Part shown: positions 23,701-36,075 of the stretch, piece after piece | Layout of the letters: the number at the start of each line of letters is the position of its first letter | How positions within the stretch are numbered: the stretch's first letter is position 1 | Assembly (NCBI GenBank): GCA_024500155.1 | Contig: CM044866.1 | Coordinates: 35,331,501-35,395,500 of the forward strand | DNA from: Chenopodium formosanum | Taxonomy: Eukaryota; Streptophyta; Magnoliopsida; Caryophyllales; Amaranthaceae | Direction: 5' to 3' | Length of the DNA stretch: 64,000 bases | Notes under the pieces: generated by a model | What the model was told of the DNA's origin: nothing | The model's database searches: none | Seen by the model: only the letters and a program-made list of their open reading frames with translations | Program-made: the position numbers and the translations under genes

Positions 23701-24230
23701 CCGTGGTCTCAGACTTCTTAGCGGACTTTCCAATACAAGATTCAACACCAGTGCATGAGAATGATTTTCCGGACGAAGACTTGATGGTCACAAAGGATGA
23801 TACTTGGACGTTATACTTCGACAGAGCCTCAAACCAAAAGGGATGTGGTGTAGGAGTATTGTTAGTATCACCTAAAGAAGAGCACGTTCCAATATCCATA
23901 AAGCTAGATTTCGACGTTACCCACAACGCTGCAAAATACGAAGCATGTGTGGTAGGCCTCGAAATAGCATTGGCGTTGGGAGTAAAGAAACTTTAAATAT
24001 TCGAAGATTCATCCTTGATCATCAACCAAATCTCCAAAAGATGGAAAGTAAGGAGTGAAAGCTTGGCCCCTTACCAAATATATTTGGAAACTCTCACCAA
24101 TCAACTGGAAAAGGTAGAATACACATTCTACCTAGAGAGGAAAATCAATTTGCCGATGCCTTGGCAAGACTATCCTCAATGGTTAGGATTCCTACAAAAA
24201 TTGAGCAAATGCCTTTAACAATAGAAAAGA
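23701..24230 (+). pseudogene. Element B: second RNase H with lost acidic residues
   Basis: The extra RNase H reads WTLYFDRASNQKGCGVGVLL and NAAKYEACVVGLEIAL. A has NAAEYEA, so the expected Glu is Lys in B. A TAA at 23994 breaks the frame before the EDSSLI segment. A further shift near 24130 precedes the last Asp of the FADALA segment. The duplicate RNase H is typical of the Tat lineage. Confidence 0.78.
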
Positions 24231-25550
24231 GGCATAAACCGGCTTACATTCAAACTATAGAGGATGATGAAGTGGTCCAAGAAGAAGAAGAAGAAGAACC
24301 TTGGTATACAGACATCTTCAATTATGTCACAAGAGGAGAATATCCACCCCACGCTGATAAAAGAGCAAAACGAGCCTTAAGACTTTTGGCTTCCCAATAT
24401 GTGCTCATAAATGATGAGTTACACAAAAGGGTACCTAAGGATCGAGCTCTCCTACATGTAGGCAAAAAGGAAGCCCAAAGAGTAAGGAGAATAGTCCATG
24501 AAGGAGTGTGTGGAATTCATGTGAATGGCAAAATGCTAGTCCAAAAAATAATGCGCACATGGTATTATTGGACTACCATGAATAGGGACTGTCATCAATA
24601 CGTTAAAAGATGCCCTAAATGCCAAATATACGCCAACTTACAACATGTTCCTCCATCTCTCCTCTACACCTACACATCACCATGGCCATTCTCAATATGG
24701 GGAATAGATATCATTGGAAATATTACCCCTCCTGTGACAGGAGGTCATGAATACATCTTAGTAGCAATTGATTACTTCACCAAGTGGGTTGAAGCAGCAT
24801 CATATGCAAAACTCATTACAAAGCATGTAGCACTCTTTATCGAAAGGAACATTATTTGTCGATATGGAGTCCCACATGAAATGATAAGTGATAATGGAAC
24901 TCACTTTCAAGCTAAATATGAAGAATTGCTACAAAAGTATGGCATTCAACATCATCACTCTTCCCCATACATACCTCAAGCAAATGGTGCAGTTGAGGCA
25001 GCCAATAAGAACTTAAAGACTATCATTGAGAAAATGACAGAAAATTACAAAGATTAGCCTGACAAACTCCATTACGCACTTTGGGGTTATCGCATGTCAA
25101 TTCGCTCATCAACAGGAAATACGCCATTTTTCGTAGTCTATGGAATGGATGTCGTACAACCTGTAGAGCTAGAAATACCTTCTCTACGCATTGGGTTGGA
25201 AAGTAAACTCGATGAAGTCGAATGGACTAGGGCAAGATATGAGGAGCTAATTCTACTTGATGAAAAGCGACTAAAAGCTCTACATCATACTCAATGCTAT
25301 CAAACTCATATGGCTAGACACTTTAATAATAAGGTTAAGACAAGAAACATCAAAGTAGGAGACTTGGTGTTAAAAGCATTAAGGAAACATGTTTTGGATC
25401 TAAGAGGCAAATTTAGGTATAATTGGTCTGGACCATATATTGTCAAAAATTATCCTATCAGGAGGTGCTCCAAAACTAACTGATATGGATAGCAATGAAT
25501 TTTCAAACATGACAAATCTTGACCAACTTAAGAAGTACTACCCACAATAA
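24231..25550 (+). pseudogene. Element B: integrase
   Basis: The open frame 24161-25057 gives the fullest integrase in the window. The zinc finger is HEGVCGIHVNGKM plus CPKC. The DDE triad is WGIDIIG, SDNGTHF and AVEAANKN, all present. A TAG at 25055 follows NYKD. The same frame then resumes (LHYALWGYRM, STGNTPFFVVYGMDVVQPVE). The C-terminal domain carries KVGDLVLKALRKHVLD and WSGPYIVK, then a one-base shift near 25447. The polyprotein end corresponds to CCACAATAA at 25542-25550. Confidence 0.85.
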
Positions 25551-25563
25551 CTTGAGTAGGACG

Positions 25564-25637
25564 CTCAAGAGAGCTACGTTTGGCCTGATTCCTTAGGAAA
25601 GGATACGTAGGCAACCCTTTACAAGGTGCGGCCACTT
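25564..25637 (+). other. Element B: conserved post-pol block
   Basis: It is the counterpart of 5623-5694 in A with only a few differences. It contains GGATACGTAGGCAACCC and the TCCTT/AAGGA hairpin. Confidence 0.6.
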
Positions 25638-26089
25638 TAAGTTTTACAAATCTCGCATCCCAGCATCGACGAACTAACACAGAATAATCGGCGTCTAGAA
25701 TTCAATTTTAGCGCAACACAGAAAAGCTTGTCGCACAACAACAGATCCAACGCCCGGCGACAACTACAGCGTCCGGCGACAAACGATAGCGTCTGGCGAC
25801 AGACTCAAAGTCGCAGCACCAGTTTTTTTTGCAATAATCAGGGAAAATTTCGGTGTATTTTAGAAATTTTCGACTTTCGTATTCGAACAATTTTCGGAAA
25901 AAAATTCAAGTCGTTTTCATTGCTTTAATAAAAGTTTAAATGTAAAATTTGATTTAATTAAAAAAGCTAAAATTGCATTAATAAAATAAAGTAAAATTAC
26001 ATTATTGATAGAATTTAAATAAAGCTTAAAATAAAAATTGACTTAAAAATTAAAAAAATTGTCTAATAAATTGAAAGTAAAGCAATGCT
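25638..26089. other. Element B: spacer between pol and antisense gene 1, with GC-dyad cluster
   Basis: It is non-coding. 25705-25815 holds four GCGACA words in the B style (GCCCGGCGACAACT, GTCCGGCGACAAACG, GTCTGGCGACAGAC). The rest is AT-rich. Confidence 0.6.
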
Positions 26090-27590
26090 CTAATATGTCT
26101 TCTCCTTTCTAGCTCTCTTCCAGGTTTTGTCAGCATCTTCTTCATCATCCATCACCTTTGATAGTAAACATCCTTTAGAGGATCTACATTCAACTTGGGT
26201 ATGGATAGTCTCCCCTTTAGCTTTCTTTTCTACTCACACTTTCTTTTCTGTAGAGTCAGCTTTTCTTTTCTCTTTGCCTTTAGTAGTATTTTTCTTCTTA
26301 GGCATAATAAGAGTCTTGAATTCAACTCTTTCACCTAGGCGTTCCTTAGTAGGAATTTTCTTGTCTCCCAGACGAGTCTTCACATTGGTCTTATTTTGAA
26401 CTTTGTTCTTGTCCTTTATAGATCTACCAAGTAGCCACTGCTTCACATCCCTAGACAAAGAAGGTGGAACCTTTTGGGTAATGACTTCCCACAAAGGCCT
26501 AGAACACCAATAATTGTCAAATCTCTCTATGTCTTGTGAAACTAGAAACTCATAAGGGCGACGAAGATCACCAGAGGGAATAGTTTGAGCAAGGCCATAT
26601 TGTCTTTTTCCCCTACAGGGGTAATAAAAGGTCAAATTTGATAAATTAGGAAGACGACAAAAGGGTTGATTGTTGACACCAATTATCTTTTAAATTTTCC
26701 ACCAAGGAACGACCCACTTGATGGCAAAATCACAAGATTCAAAGATTTTGCTTCACTCTCGGCGACCCATCTTTATAGAAAAGCGTTTTTTTTTGCCTTA
26801 CAAAGCAATTTGGTGTATACTTATCAACATTGTCAGGAGGACTAATTAATTCTAGCCTCTCTATTAGCCACATCTACAAAAATTCAATGCAAATAATTAG
26901 TATTACTATACAAAAATATATATATTTTTGATTTCTGTAATCAAAAATATTTTTTTCTACCTATAATAAAATTGGAGAGCCTCGAAAAGGTGCTTTTGGA
27001 TTTCTCTTTAATTCATTTAAACTAAGCATAGTCTCTCCAACAATTAATGGCATTGGATTCCTCCCTGGTTCAATTTGCTCCATGACAGATATTAAGATTG
27101 CTTGACCCTCACGATTATTACCACTAGTGAGAAGATATTGGCTAAACATGCAAAAGAGGAAAGCTCTCCTCCTATAAACATGAAAAGATTCAGAGCGTGG
27201 TCTATTAAAATAATAATGTGCAAATTCTTTTAAATTAACAACATTCCCATGCACAATATTCTTTAAATCCTTATCCCAAAGGTTAAGAAAACGCTCAAAG
27301 TCTTTATAATAATATTAACTCACTTCAGGAATTACCGCAAGATCTAAAGAAGGGAAGCCTAGAATGGCACCAAATTCTTCCGATAAAGGACTAATTTCAT
27401 CATAGCCTAGTCTAAAGCAATGAGTATCGGGATCCTAATATTCTAAGGCGGTATGAATAAAATCTATGTCAATATCTACCCCCTTAATGCCATATATACC
27501 CCCCAAGTGGAAAAAGTCAAGTTCTTTTCTCTCCTTAGCGGTAAAAGACCGACACCACTCACGAGTTAAATCACTAAAGCTCTTAGACAT
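26090..27590 (-). pseudogene. Element B: antisense gene 1, DUF7745-like, two exons
   Basis: The ATG is at 27590 (MSKSFSDLTREWCRSFTAKE, continuing without the early stop seen in A). Exon 1 ends at 26961 with donor TATAG/GTAG. The 87-nt intron (26960-26874) ends TTTGTAG. Exon 2 starts MWLIERLELI and continues in frame through TPNCFVR, then the lysine-rich tail to the stop at 26090-26092. B lacks A's exon-2 stop but has its own (TAG in ALEY*DPDTH, TAA in EVS*YYYK) and a frameshift near 26790. Comparing A and B suggests both descend from a spliced, working gene. Its molecular role is unknown. Confidence 0.78.
26874..26960 (-). other. Intron of antisense gene 1 (element B), 87 nt
   Basis: It is GT-AG, with the same length and codon position as in element A. 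The branch/tract region is T-rich. Confidence 0.75.
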
Positions 27591-28253
27591 GATTGCTTGA
27601 TGAGAATTTAAAGCTATAATTATTTTTAATCTGTTCGAAATATATAGAATCGGTAGATTAGGGGGCTATTTATGCACAAAACTGGTACAGTTTGAATCCC
27701 AAAAGGATTCGAATAAAAAAGGCTTAGCGCCAGGCGACAGATGCAGTCCCTGGCGACAAAGCATGTCGCCTGGCGACAGAGCCTAGAGCTTAGCAACAGA
27801 GAGGCGGTGCGACGCCAGCCTCACGCGCTATGTAAACCACGTTTTTACGACTATGACTCGATTTTGTACAATGACTATACGGTTTTCACCTACTTTTGCA
27901 AAGCCTTATCCACTCAAAATCCAACATTACCTCAAACACTTTTTTGATTAATTTGAGCTTAATTAATTTTGGGCTAATTTAGTCAAAATTTATTTAATTT
28001 TTAATTTTTTCTTTTTTAGGGGAGAAAATCGGATACCCTCTATTGATAATAAAAATGACGGAAATTTTTGCGCAAAAATTTAGTCACATTTTTTCACACA
28101 CTCACATGCACATTAAAATGAAAAATAAAAGATGCAAAGATAAAACAAGCATAATAAGTAATAGTTTGTATATACAATGTGTCTAATATAGAAGTCATAT
28201 AATACAAACTGGCAAAGTCGTACAAGTCAAAATCAATAAAAACACAGGTACAA
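27591..28253. other. Element B: spacer between the antisense genes
   Basis: It contains a GC-dyad cluster at 27722-27815. The clearest copy in the window is here: GCATGTCGCCTGGCGACAGA. The rest is AT-rich, with no gene. Confidence 0.55.
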
Positions 28254-28325
28254 CTATGATGGCGGAGGACGCAAATGTGGAGGAACTCCCAATGAGTCAA
28301 AGAACAATGTAGAACGAGGGGTATG

Positions 28326-29070
28326 TGTAGGAGTTTATAGGTACTAGGCAGCGGAAAAACATGAATCATATTCAATTAAGTACCTTATCCCAAGGTCACA
28401 TGCATAACACACAAGACACATAATCATACCTTTGAAGCGTGAATTTCACGTAGCAATTTGATTGACAAATCAAGGAGAGAATATAGCACCAAGCGTTGCT
28501 CCTCTACTTAGTCCACGAGCTTCGAACAAGCCATCCACCAATACTAGATTGGTCGAGTGATTGAGGAAAATCGCACCTTTAATGGACTAAGCCGACCACC
28601 ACGATCCACCACCACCACGAACCACCACACTGGCGCCGAGGAGGAGAGAAAGTGTCGTGAGAGAGAGGAGAGTTTGAGAGGGGTTGGTCTCGTGTTTGCT
28701 AATTAGGTTTGATCTCACTGATCAGATAATTTCATATATTAGCAAACCCTAGGCACCTAGTCTATTTATAATCACATTATAATTAGACCAGGGTTAGGAA
28801 GCCCAAAACCCTTAAATCCACTCCATATGTCCGGCCATACTAGAGGATGAGGCCCATCATGGGGCTTGTCCTCTTGTGCCCGATCTAGACCCTTTATGTG
28901 ACCTTATAGGATCCGTCCAATTGAGCTTTGGGCTATTTTACTTGTCCGAAGATCGTTAGTACCTCTAGCTATGATAAAACGACGACCTAAATGTACGAAC
29001 TTAATTATCTCCATAATTTGATCCATATATATATCTAGTAATTGGACACGACGAAGACATAAATCCTTCA
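28326..29070 (-). repeat. Element C 3' LTR (left, 745 bp)
   Basis: It is nearly identical in layout to 37693-38432. A TATA box on the minus strand (complement of 28763-28770) corresponds to 38125-38132 in the other LTR. Confidence 0.87.
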
Positions 29071-29083
29071 ATCTCCCACTTCT
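29071..29083 (-). other. Element C polypurine tract
   Basis: The minus strand reads AGAAGTGGGAGAT directly before the TGAAGGATTT start of the 3' LTR. This is a typical copia plus-strand primer. Confidence 0.75.
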
Positions 29084-31220
29084 CTGAGACAAGTATGCAA
29101 TATTCAAATTCCTTAAGTCAATATGTGTCAATTTGATAATATGATTGCATCACATGTCGAGATCATATTAGTCTACAAATCGTTTCTTGAAATCTGAGTT
29201 AGAATTACAAAACCAAATGATTACTAAGTAATGCATTTGAACGCGGCCACATATTTTCTGAATTCTCCCTCTTCAAGTGGCTATGACACATTTCGTAATT
29301 TAATAGGTAGACTCAATCCAATATTGTGGCAAAAAGGCTCCCACTCAACTCATGAGTAACCGGGAAACACACTTTATAATCTCCAGTTACGAGCAGACGT
29401 TTGAGTGTACCACATTTAAATCAATCATTGAATGAAATCAATGTTCTACTCATGTCAAAGGAATCCACTAATATATCCGAAATCTCTATACTTGAACTTC
29501 AAAGTAGGTCTATAGTTCGATCATGCATCATTCATGCATATCCAAGTGATTGAGCGAGCATCACTATGCCCCTATAGCCCATGAAACTGCGCTATCCAAT
29601 CAATCTTACATGCTAGTCAATTTATTAAAATCATTTATGTCCACTTTAATGATTTCGAACTAGGAACTTAAATAATATATGAATTTGGTTCACCTGTGCA
29701 CCAGGTCATCAACCTGATGAGCCCATCAATTTATAATTATTTTGGACATTTTATTTAATTTCCAAAACCATAATTAAATAAGAGAAATGATAATTTCTGT
29801 TTAAACATAATTCTGCAAATTGATGCATTCCTTATGTAAAATGCTTTCTCAAAACATATACAACTTGAATTACATAACTTGCTTCAATCCAAGTCTCTAA
29901 TATGACTCTCATATCTTAGTCTATGGAAGGAGTTTAGTGATTTCTCACTCATAATAAAACTTTGCAGATCATGACATCCCGCTTGTCATTGATCTCATAA
30001 ATGAGGTGATATCTCATATCTATTTGTTTGGATTTGTGATGTAACCCTGACTCCTTTGTTTTGGCAAAGGTATCCTTTTAGTCACAAGACAATTTGATCC
30101 AAACTTCCTCCTTAACTACTCTTACTATAGTTAAATACACATATTCTGACATTGAGTATGCAATAGTACTCTGCTTTGAACTCTTCAAGCTTACTGTACT
30201 TCTCCATACAAACACAAAATGTATCTAGATCAACATCTAAAGTCATCTTGCTTGTTTGGAAACTTGCATCCGTATAACCTTTTGACAACTTATTCACTTT
30301 TAACACCATTAGCTAGAAAAATTCCTTTAGTTCTTCTCAAGTACTCAAGGATTTGCTCTTTGCAACTTTCAGTATGCTTATTCTGAATTTACTTGAAACC
30401 TGCTACACATGCACAAGTCATATGTAATATCTTGCTTCGTACATATCATTGTACATATAATGGACCCTTTTGCAAAAGCATAAGGCACATTATCCATACA
30501 AATCAACTCTGTTAGCTTTTGAAAGCACTGAGTTTTACTGAGCGTACTACCATGAAACATAGGAATACATCCTCTCTTAGAGTCTTGCTTCATGAACTTG
30601 TCAAGAACCTTATCAACATAAGTCTCTTGATTCATTCCAATCATTCTTCAAGATTCACTTCATGGATCATGATTCTCAATATGTACTCAACATCTCCAAG
30701 TCTTTCATATTGAAACCACTCTCTAACCACTGCTTGACTTAATCAAGCATTGATTTGTCATTTCATATGAACTGTATGTCATCTACATACATGAATAAGA
30801 AGATTAATTGCTCCCACTAAAATTCTTGTCTCTACAATATTCCCTTTCGCTCTTTTAGGAAATCAGACTGTTTGATTGCATGATCGAAAAGAATGTTCCA
30901 ACTCCTTGATGCTTACTTCAATCCCTTAAATGAATTTCTGAAGTTTGCAAAACTTTCTTGGAATTTATGGATTTCAAAATTCTTAGGCTGTATCATATAC
31001 ATATCCTCCATCAAGAACATTTCAAGAAGATGATTTTGATCTCCATTGCTAAACTTCGTAATTGAAATCAGCAATCACTAGGAGAATCCGAATAGGCTTA
31101 CCCAATTTATAGGTTTGACCCTATTTGTAAGACTATCATGGACTAACACATCTTTACAGACATGGAGTCCATACTGGATTTCTTGGCTTTAAGCCATTTC
31201 TTGAGTTGGCACTTATCCAA
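29084..31220 (-). pseudogene. Element C: reverse transcriptase and RNase H remnants
   Basis: RT starts near 31215 (KWLKAKKSSMDSM, like the copia WLEAMKSEMDSM block). The catalytic YVDD reads at 30789-30778. The frame 30644-30378 gives YVDKVLDKFMKQDSKRG and CTKQDITYDLCMCSRFQ, the end of a copia RT. The frame 30309-30112 has GYTDASFQTSK, the first RNase H acidic motif. From about 29900 down to 29084 I see no clear motif beyond decayed 3' sequence. Confidence 0.75.
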
Positions 31221-32420
31221 AGCTTGCTTGTAGGGCATGAATTCCAATCATCCCAATAGGAAAATTTTAGAATCCACCTTTTCTCAGAATTTCAACAAAC
31301 TGTTTGTTTTGATCCCAAGTAACCTACAATAGGTATGAGCAACAATAGAATTATTCTCTTCAACTCTTTGAAGCCTTTCATTCAAGTTGGGACGATAGAA
31401 GCCTCGCTAGGGGAATTAGCTTGCTTCGACACATGGTTTATCAAATTAACTGATTTCATATGCCTTTGTCTTTGATGTGATGTTATTCACATCCTTTTGT
31501 TGCTCGTCTCGAATCTCATCGAGATCTAACTTTACTCCCACTTGGCTTTGTAGGAAGAGATTTCTTTCTATAAAGACACTATCGCGAGCAACAAACACTT
31601 TGTTTTTATGCGATTGTAGGAATAATACCTCTTAGTTTCCATGAGAAAACCCATGAAGAACTATTGTCTGATTTAGGGTCTATTATTTCATATTTGAAAA
31701 CATTTTACATTGATTTCGTAAACCTTAATCTTGTTTAGAAAAGATAACTTTTGGAACATTTCCAAATCATAATTCTTATGACATCTTTTCTACTGCTTTG
31801 GTTAAGTATTCTGTTTAGTATATTCGCAATTGTTGTTGTAAAGCGTATCCTCAAAATGATATTTGTAAATCATTAAAGCTAATCTAGGATCGAACCATGG
31901 CAAGCTAAGTTTGATTCCTTCTTCATAAACATACATTTTAATTGTAATGTTTCTAGATTGTGAATTAATTCAACAATTCCCTTTTAGATGATCATTGATT
32001 TTGAGTTAAATATTAATCACAACAATCGTATTGTAGTGTTAATTATTCATCTCAAACTGATTTTGCATTTCATTTTGGAATTTTAAACATTTCAATGATT
32101 CCAAGCTTTACTTTATTAAGTAATTATCGATATATTTACTTAAATCGTTAGTAAAAGTAATAAAATTATTAAATCTCTTTGCTAATTCTTGAACTTATGG
32201 TCCACATACATCATATGTTTGTGTTCCAAAAGGTCATTTTAGCTCTTTCACCCTTTCAACTAAAAGGCGACTTGGTCATTTCACTTTATCAAGCATGACT
32301 TCTAATTCTCAAGTGATTCATAATCAATTTAGAATAAGAGTCCATCCAATGTAACTTAGGATGTGCAAATGGTTTATGTGACCTAATCTTACTTTGTTAC
32401 AAGTAAGTTTATCTTTTAAC
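31221..32420 (-). pseudogene. Element C: GAG-pre-integrase and integrase remnants
   Basis: Across frameshifts, 32405-32205 on the minus strand gives RLGHI-like and LLEHKHMMYVDH-like blocks, matching the zinc-binding GAG-pre-integrase and the start of the integrase core. Near 31600-31500, NKVFVARDSVF-like and DLDEIRDEQ-like blocks match the integrase C-terminal part. No long open frame is left and catalytic residues cannot be assigned with confidence. Confidence 0.6.
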
Positions 32421-32820
32421 CATCTAATTTGCTTTTGTGATCTACTTATATCAATGTCATAAAGCAAAATAACTCATATCTAGCAAAATGAAAATAATTT
32501 ATTACCTTGGTCATGGATCAACACTTGTCCAAGCCAAGTAAAAAACGAATCAGTATTCAAACTAACACTGAAAATGGTCTCATCAAAAACTGGAAATTGT
32601 TCTAAAATCATGATAAATATTTAGAAATTAAAACTATGAAGCTATCTCTAGCCACTCGAACATTTCTAGTGTACCGTCAAGCTTTACTTCCTTGCTAGCC
32701 TCACTTCTTTGCAGCTTCTGCACAACATTAATAATGTTAAGCACTACAACTTGGTATCACATAGCTAAGTGAAAGTTAAAATGTTTATAACAAGATACCT
32801 GAGGTTGATGCTCCATTCTT

Positions 32821-32895
32821 CTTGAGGAAGTCAAGGTATTTCTGGCAATTGTGTTTCCAATGCCCCTTCTTCTTGCAGTAAAAGCATTCACTTTC
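32821..32895 (-). pseudogene. Element C: gag zinc knuckle (separated from gag by solo LTR D)
   Basis: On the minus strand 32886-32845 encodes CFYCKKKGHWKHNC, a perfect CX2CX4HX4C knuckle, followed by QKYLDFLKK. It lies on the far side of solo LTR D from the rest of gag. Taking out D and one TSD copy brings the two parts together. Confidence 0.82.
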
Positions 32896-32901
32896 ACTTA
32901 C

Positions 32902-35314
32902 TGTAATACCCAGTATTTTCATACGTATTTTCTAATTAATTAATTAGGAATTATTTTCTAAAAAGGGTATTTTAGTAAATTTATTATTTGGAGCCAAAAT
33001 AATATTTGAATTTTGGCGCTAAAAGTATTTTAAAAACAAATTATTATTTTGGATAAGATTTATTATCGATTTATCCTATTTTAAAAACCGGATTATTTAC
33101 ATAATTCGGATATTTTAATTAAAGCAAAATAATATTTTAATTAATTAATTATTATGGCCGAAATTACCTAATAACTAGCTAGGACTTTCGGATTTTTCAT
33201 GTATGGAAAATCTGATTTTTCTTGGTTATTTATTGGTAAATAATTGGTATTTAATTAATTAATTATTATTCTATATCATTTATACAATTATTTTATTCCT
33301 TAAAAACCGAGAAAAATCTTCCTAAATATATCTAGAGGAATCCGAAAATTAGAGCTATGGTAAGCTCCATATTTTCGGCCCTCATGAAATATTTTGGGGG
33401 AATTTAATTGGTAAAATTATATTTTTAATTATCTCCCAAAATCTCTTATTTTTCTTAATTCCAATTCTCCATCTTTTTAATATACAATCATCATATTTTC
33501 TTGCCATTCATTCTTCTTAATTATTCCCCAAGTAATTCCAATTTCCTTAATATTTTTCATGACAAACATACCTTCCATATTCAATTACACACAATCTCTT
33601 TAATATCAAAACTTTCCTTAAATCTTTACTCACTTCTCCAAGTAATCCCTTAAACCCTACTTACCATAATTCTTCCCAAATTCTCTTGCCATAATTCTTG
33701 CATGAGCTAGCCTATAAATACCCCTCCATACCTCTCACATTCTTCACACTAATTCTCTTCTTTTCTTCTCCTCTTTTTACACAAATCATCCCGTTTATCT
33801 TTGAAGCCAATTTTCGGGCACTTCTGATCAGTTTTTGGGGTATTGCTGTTTCACAAAAGAGTGTTCCTCTTGAAAAATCCTTTAGGTTAGGCTCAAGAAT
33901 CACCCAATTCGGAGTTATATCAAAAGAGTTATAGCCTCTGCAAGTTCTGCCTATTATTTCCTACGAAAATTCAATTCTCTTTAATCCTATTCTTTTATCT
34001 TCTTCATGGTTAGTTTTCTAAAATAAAAATAAGCTATAATTTTATATTAAAGTATTATTTTAAAAGAGTTTTATAGTCCATGCACATTAGATTTGAGTTT
34101 ATGTTGTGATAACCTTATGGTTAAGTTATTTGCAAGGTGTATTTGTGATTGAACTTTGAAAGTGTGAAGTGTTGATTGATATTTGGAATCAAGGTTCTTG
34201 AGGTTCTTTTTGTGTGGTTTTTCTAGCAAGGATCAAGATACGTTTAGGTGGCTAGATACCATTGAAAGTGATTGGTTTGAATAACATGTTTTACATGATT
34301 TGATTGGTGATTGAATTAAATTGATTTGAATTATGATTTTGAAATAAAGTATGTTTGAAGATATTGATTTTAATAAAAGTATTTTGAATGATTGATTTTT
34401 AAATCATGTTTTGAATGGTTTGGATTACTTATCATGTTTAAATAAAGGATTTGATTTTAAAAGGTTTGTTGAATTAAATAAAAGGTTTTTCAATGAAGAG
34501 TTATTGATTTTGGAAAAGTTATTAATATGAGATTTTATTCTTAAGTATTTATTTACAAGGTTTGATTTTGAAAGCATGTGGAATTAATAAAAAGGATTTT
34601 GAATTATATTGGAATTTATTGGATATTAAAAGGATTTATTGAACCATTGAATTATTATTATTATCAATGCTTCATAAGCATGTTGGTAATCCCACTATGC
34701 GGATTTGGTTTATTGATAAGGCCTTGGACTTTTATGACCGGGTCTTTCCTCAAGAATAGCCTTGTTACATAAGGAGACTAGCTTGGGGGGTGTGCATACT
34801 TGGGAGAGGAATTGGTTTAATTGGTTTAATTGGTTTATTATGGAGAACTGGTTTTGAATCATGAGTTTGGAATTTTTGGATTAATTATTAGAATTGATTT
34901 CAAAAGCATGTTTGCAAATAAATTGAATTTAATTATCTTACACATACCGTACTTAGCATATTTTGCTAACCCATATTTCTTATTTGTTTTGGTTCGCCCT
35001 GTTTACCGTAATGGTAAGCAGTGTTATTTCAAGTGGAGTGAATAAATTGATGCATTAGAGTCCCGGGATTTGGTTTCATCTAAATTAGGAGTTTTGGTCT
35101 TGTATTTAAGTTGAGTACTCATGACATTGGTTTCTATTTATAGTTATTATTAATAAATAAGAGTTTTGAAGTTTCCGCTGCAAAGTATTGTTTTGTTAGT
35201 AAGTTGAGTAGCCTTGCGTAATCACGTGGCAGTAATACGCCTAAGTCTGTCTCTACGGTATAATTATACGTATTATACTAGTATTTCCGTAGAGGGAGAT
35301 TTGGGGGTGTTACA
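32902..35314 (+). mobile_element. Solo LTR D (2413 bp) inside element C gag
   Basis: It starts TGTAATACCCAG and ends GGGGGTGTTACA, with perfect 5-bp TSDs CTTAC at 32897-32901 and 35315-35319. A TATA box TATAAATA is at 33713-33720 on the + strand. There is no gene or internal region. The TGTAATACCC/GGGTGTTACA termini are common in chromovirus (Tekay/Del-like) LTRs, so that origin is likely but not proven. The perfect TSD and clean ends make it one of the youngest insertions here. Confidence 0.87.
33713..33720 (+). promoter_or_regulatory. TATA box of solo LTR D
   Basis: CCTATAAATACCCC is followed by a CT-rich tract. It could still drive transcription into element C antisense; that is inference. 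Confidence 0.5.
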
Positions 35315-35319
35315 CTTAC

Positions 35320-36075
35320 AGTCTTGGGTTTTGGACTTGCCTTAGGCTTCTCAGGAGCCTTGGCAACTTGCTTGCCCTTGCTCTTGGCACTAACCTTTTG
35401 ACCCTTATTCTTGAACCCCTTTCCCTTTTGAATCATAAGAACTTCCTTCTTAGGTTCCTTAGGGATTTGCTTTTCAGCACTAACCAGCATTGCGTGCAAT
35501 TGATTCAAAGTCTTTGCAGTCGCAGTCATGTTAAAATTCATGATAAACTGGTTAAAACTTTTTGGAAATGAGTGGAGAATGATGTCAGTTGCCATCTCAT
35601 CACTGTATGGGTGCCCTAGTTTCTCCATATTTTGAATAAGGCCGATCATTTTGAAAACATGATCATGAACTGTGGCACCCTTCTCCATCCTATAATCCAG
35701 AATCTCACGATGAAGCTCATACCTTTCAACTCTTGCTTGTTTCTTAAATAAAGCTCTGAGTTCTGGCATGATTGTGTACGCATCCTGATCCTCAAAACGC
35801 TTTTGAAGACTAGGTTCCATGGTAGCAATCATCAAGCAAGTGATAGGCACATCTCTATCATGAGCTTCCTTGTGCTTCTTGACTTTTGCCATAGTTGCAG
35901 TTCGTGGCAGAGGTCCTGGTAATGGGGTGTCAATAACATCCTCTCTACCTTCAGATTTTAGAACGAGCCTTAGCATTCTTTCCCAAGTGGAAAATTTTTC
36001 TCTTGTCAACTGATCCTTCTTAAGGAATGGTCGAAGATTGTAAATATTGTTGTCATTGTGATTACGGCTACCCAT
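35320..36075 (-). pseudogene. Element C: gag (UBN2-type)
   Basis: Open from the ATG at 36075 (MGSRNHNDNNIYNLRPFLKK) for about 250 codons. The copia gag/UBN2 signature is clear: FSTWERMLRLVLKSEG, PSLQKRFEDQDAY, KGATVHDHVFKMIGLIQNME, LHSFPKSFNQFIMNFN, LNQLHAMLVSAEKQI. A lysine-rich segment leads to the knuckle, which is cut away by solo LTR D. Read-through into D adds foreign residues at the end. This is the best-kept frame of element C. Confidence 0.85.

Noticed and set aside
33698..33934. 78-codon frame with hydrophobic segment
   Set aside because: It lies across the TATA and CT-rich region of solo LTR D and has no relative in the window. It is treated as incidental.
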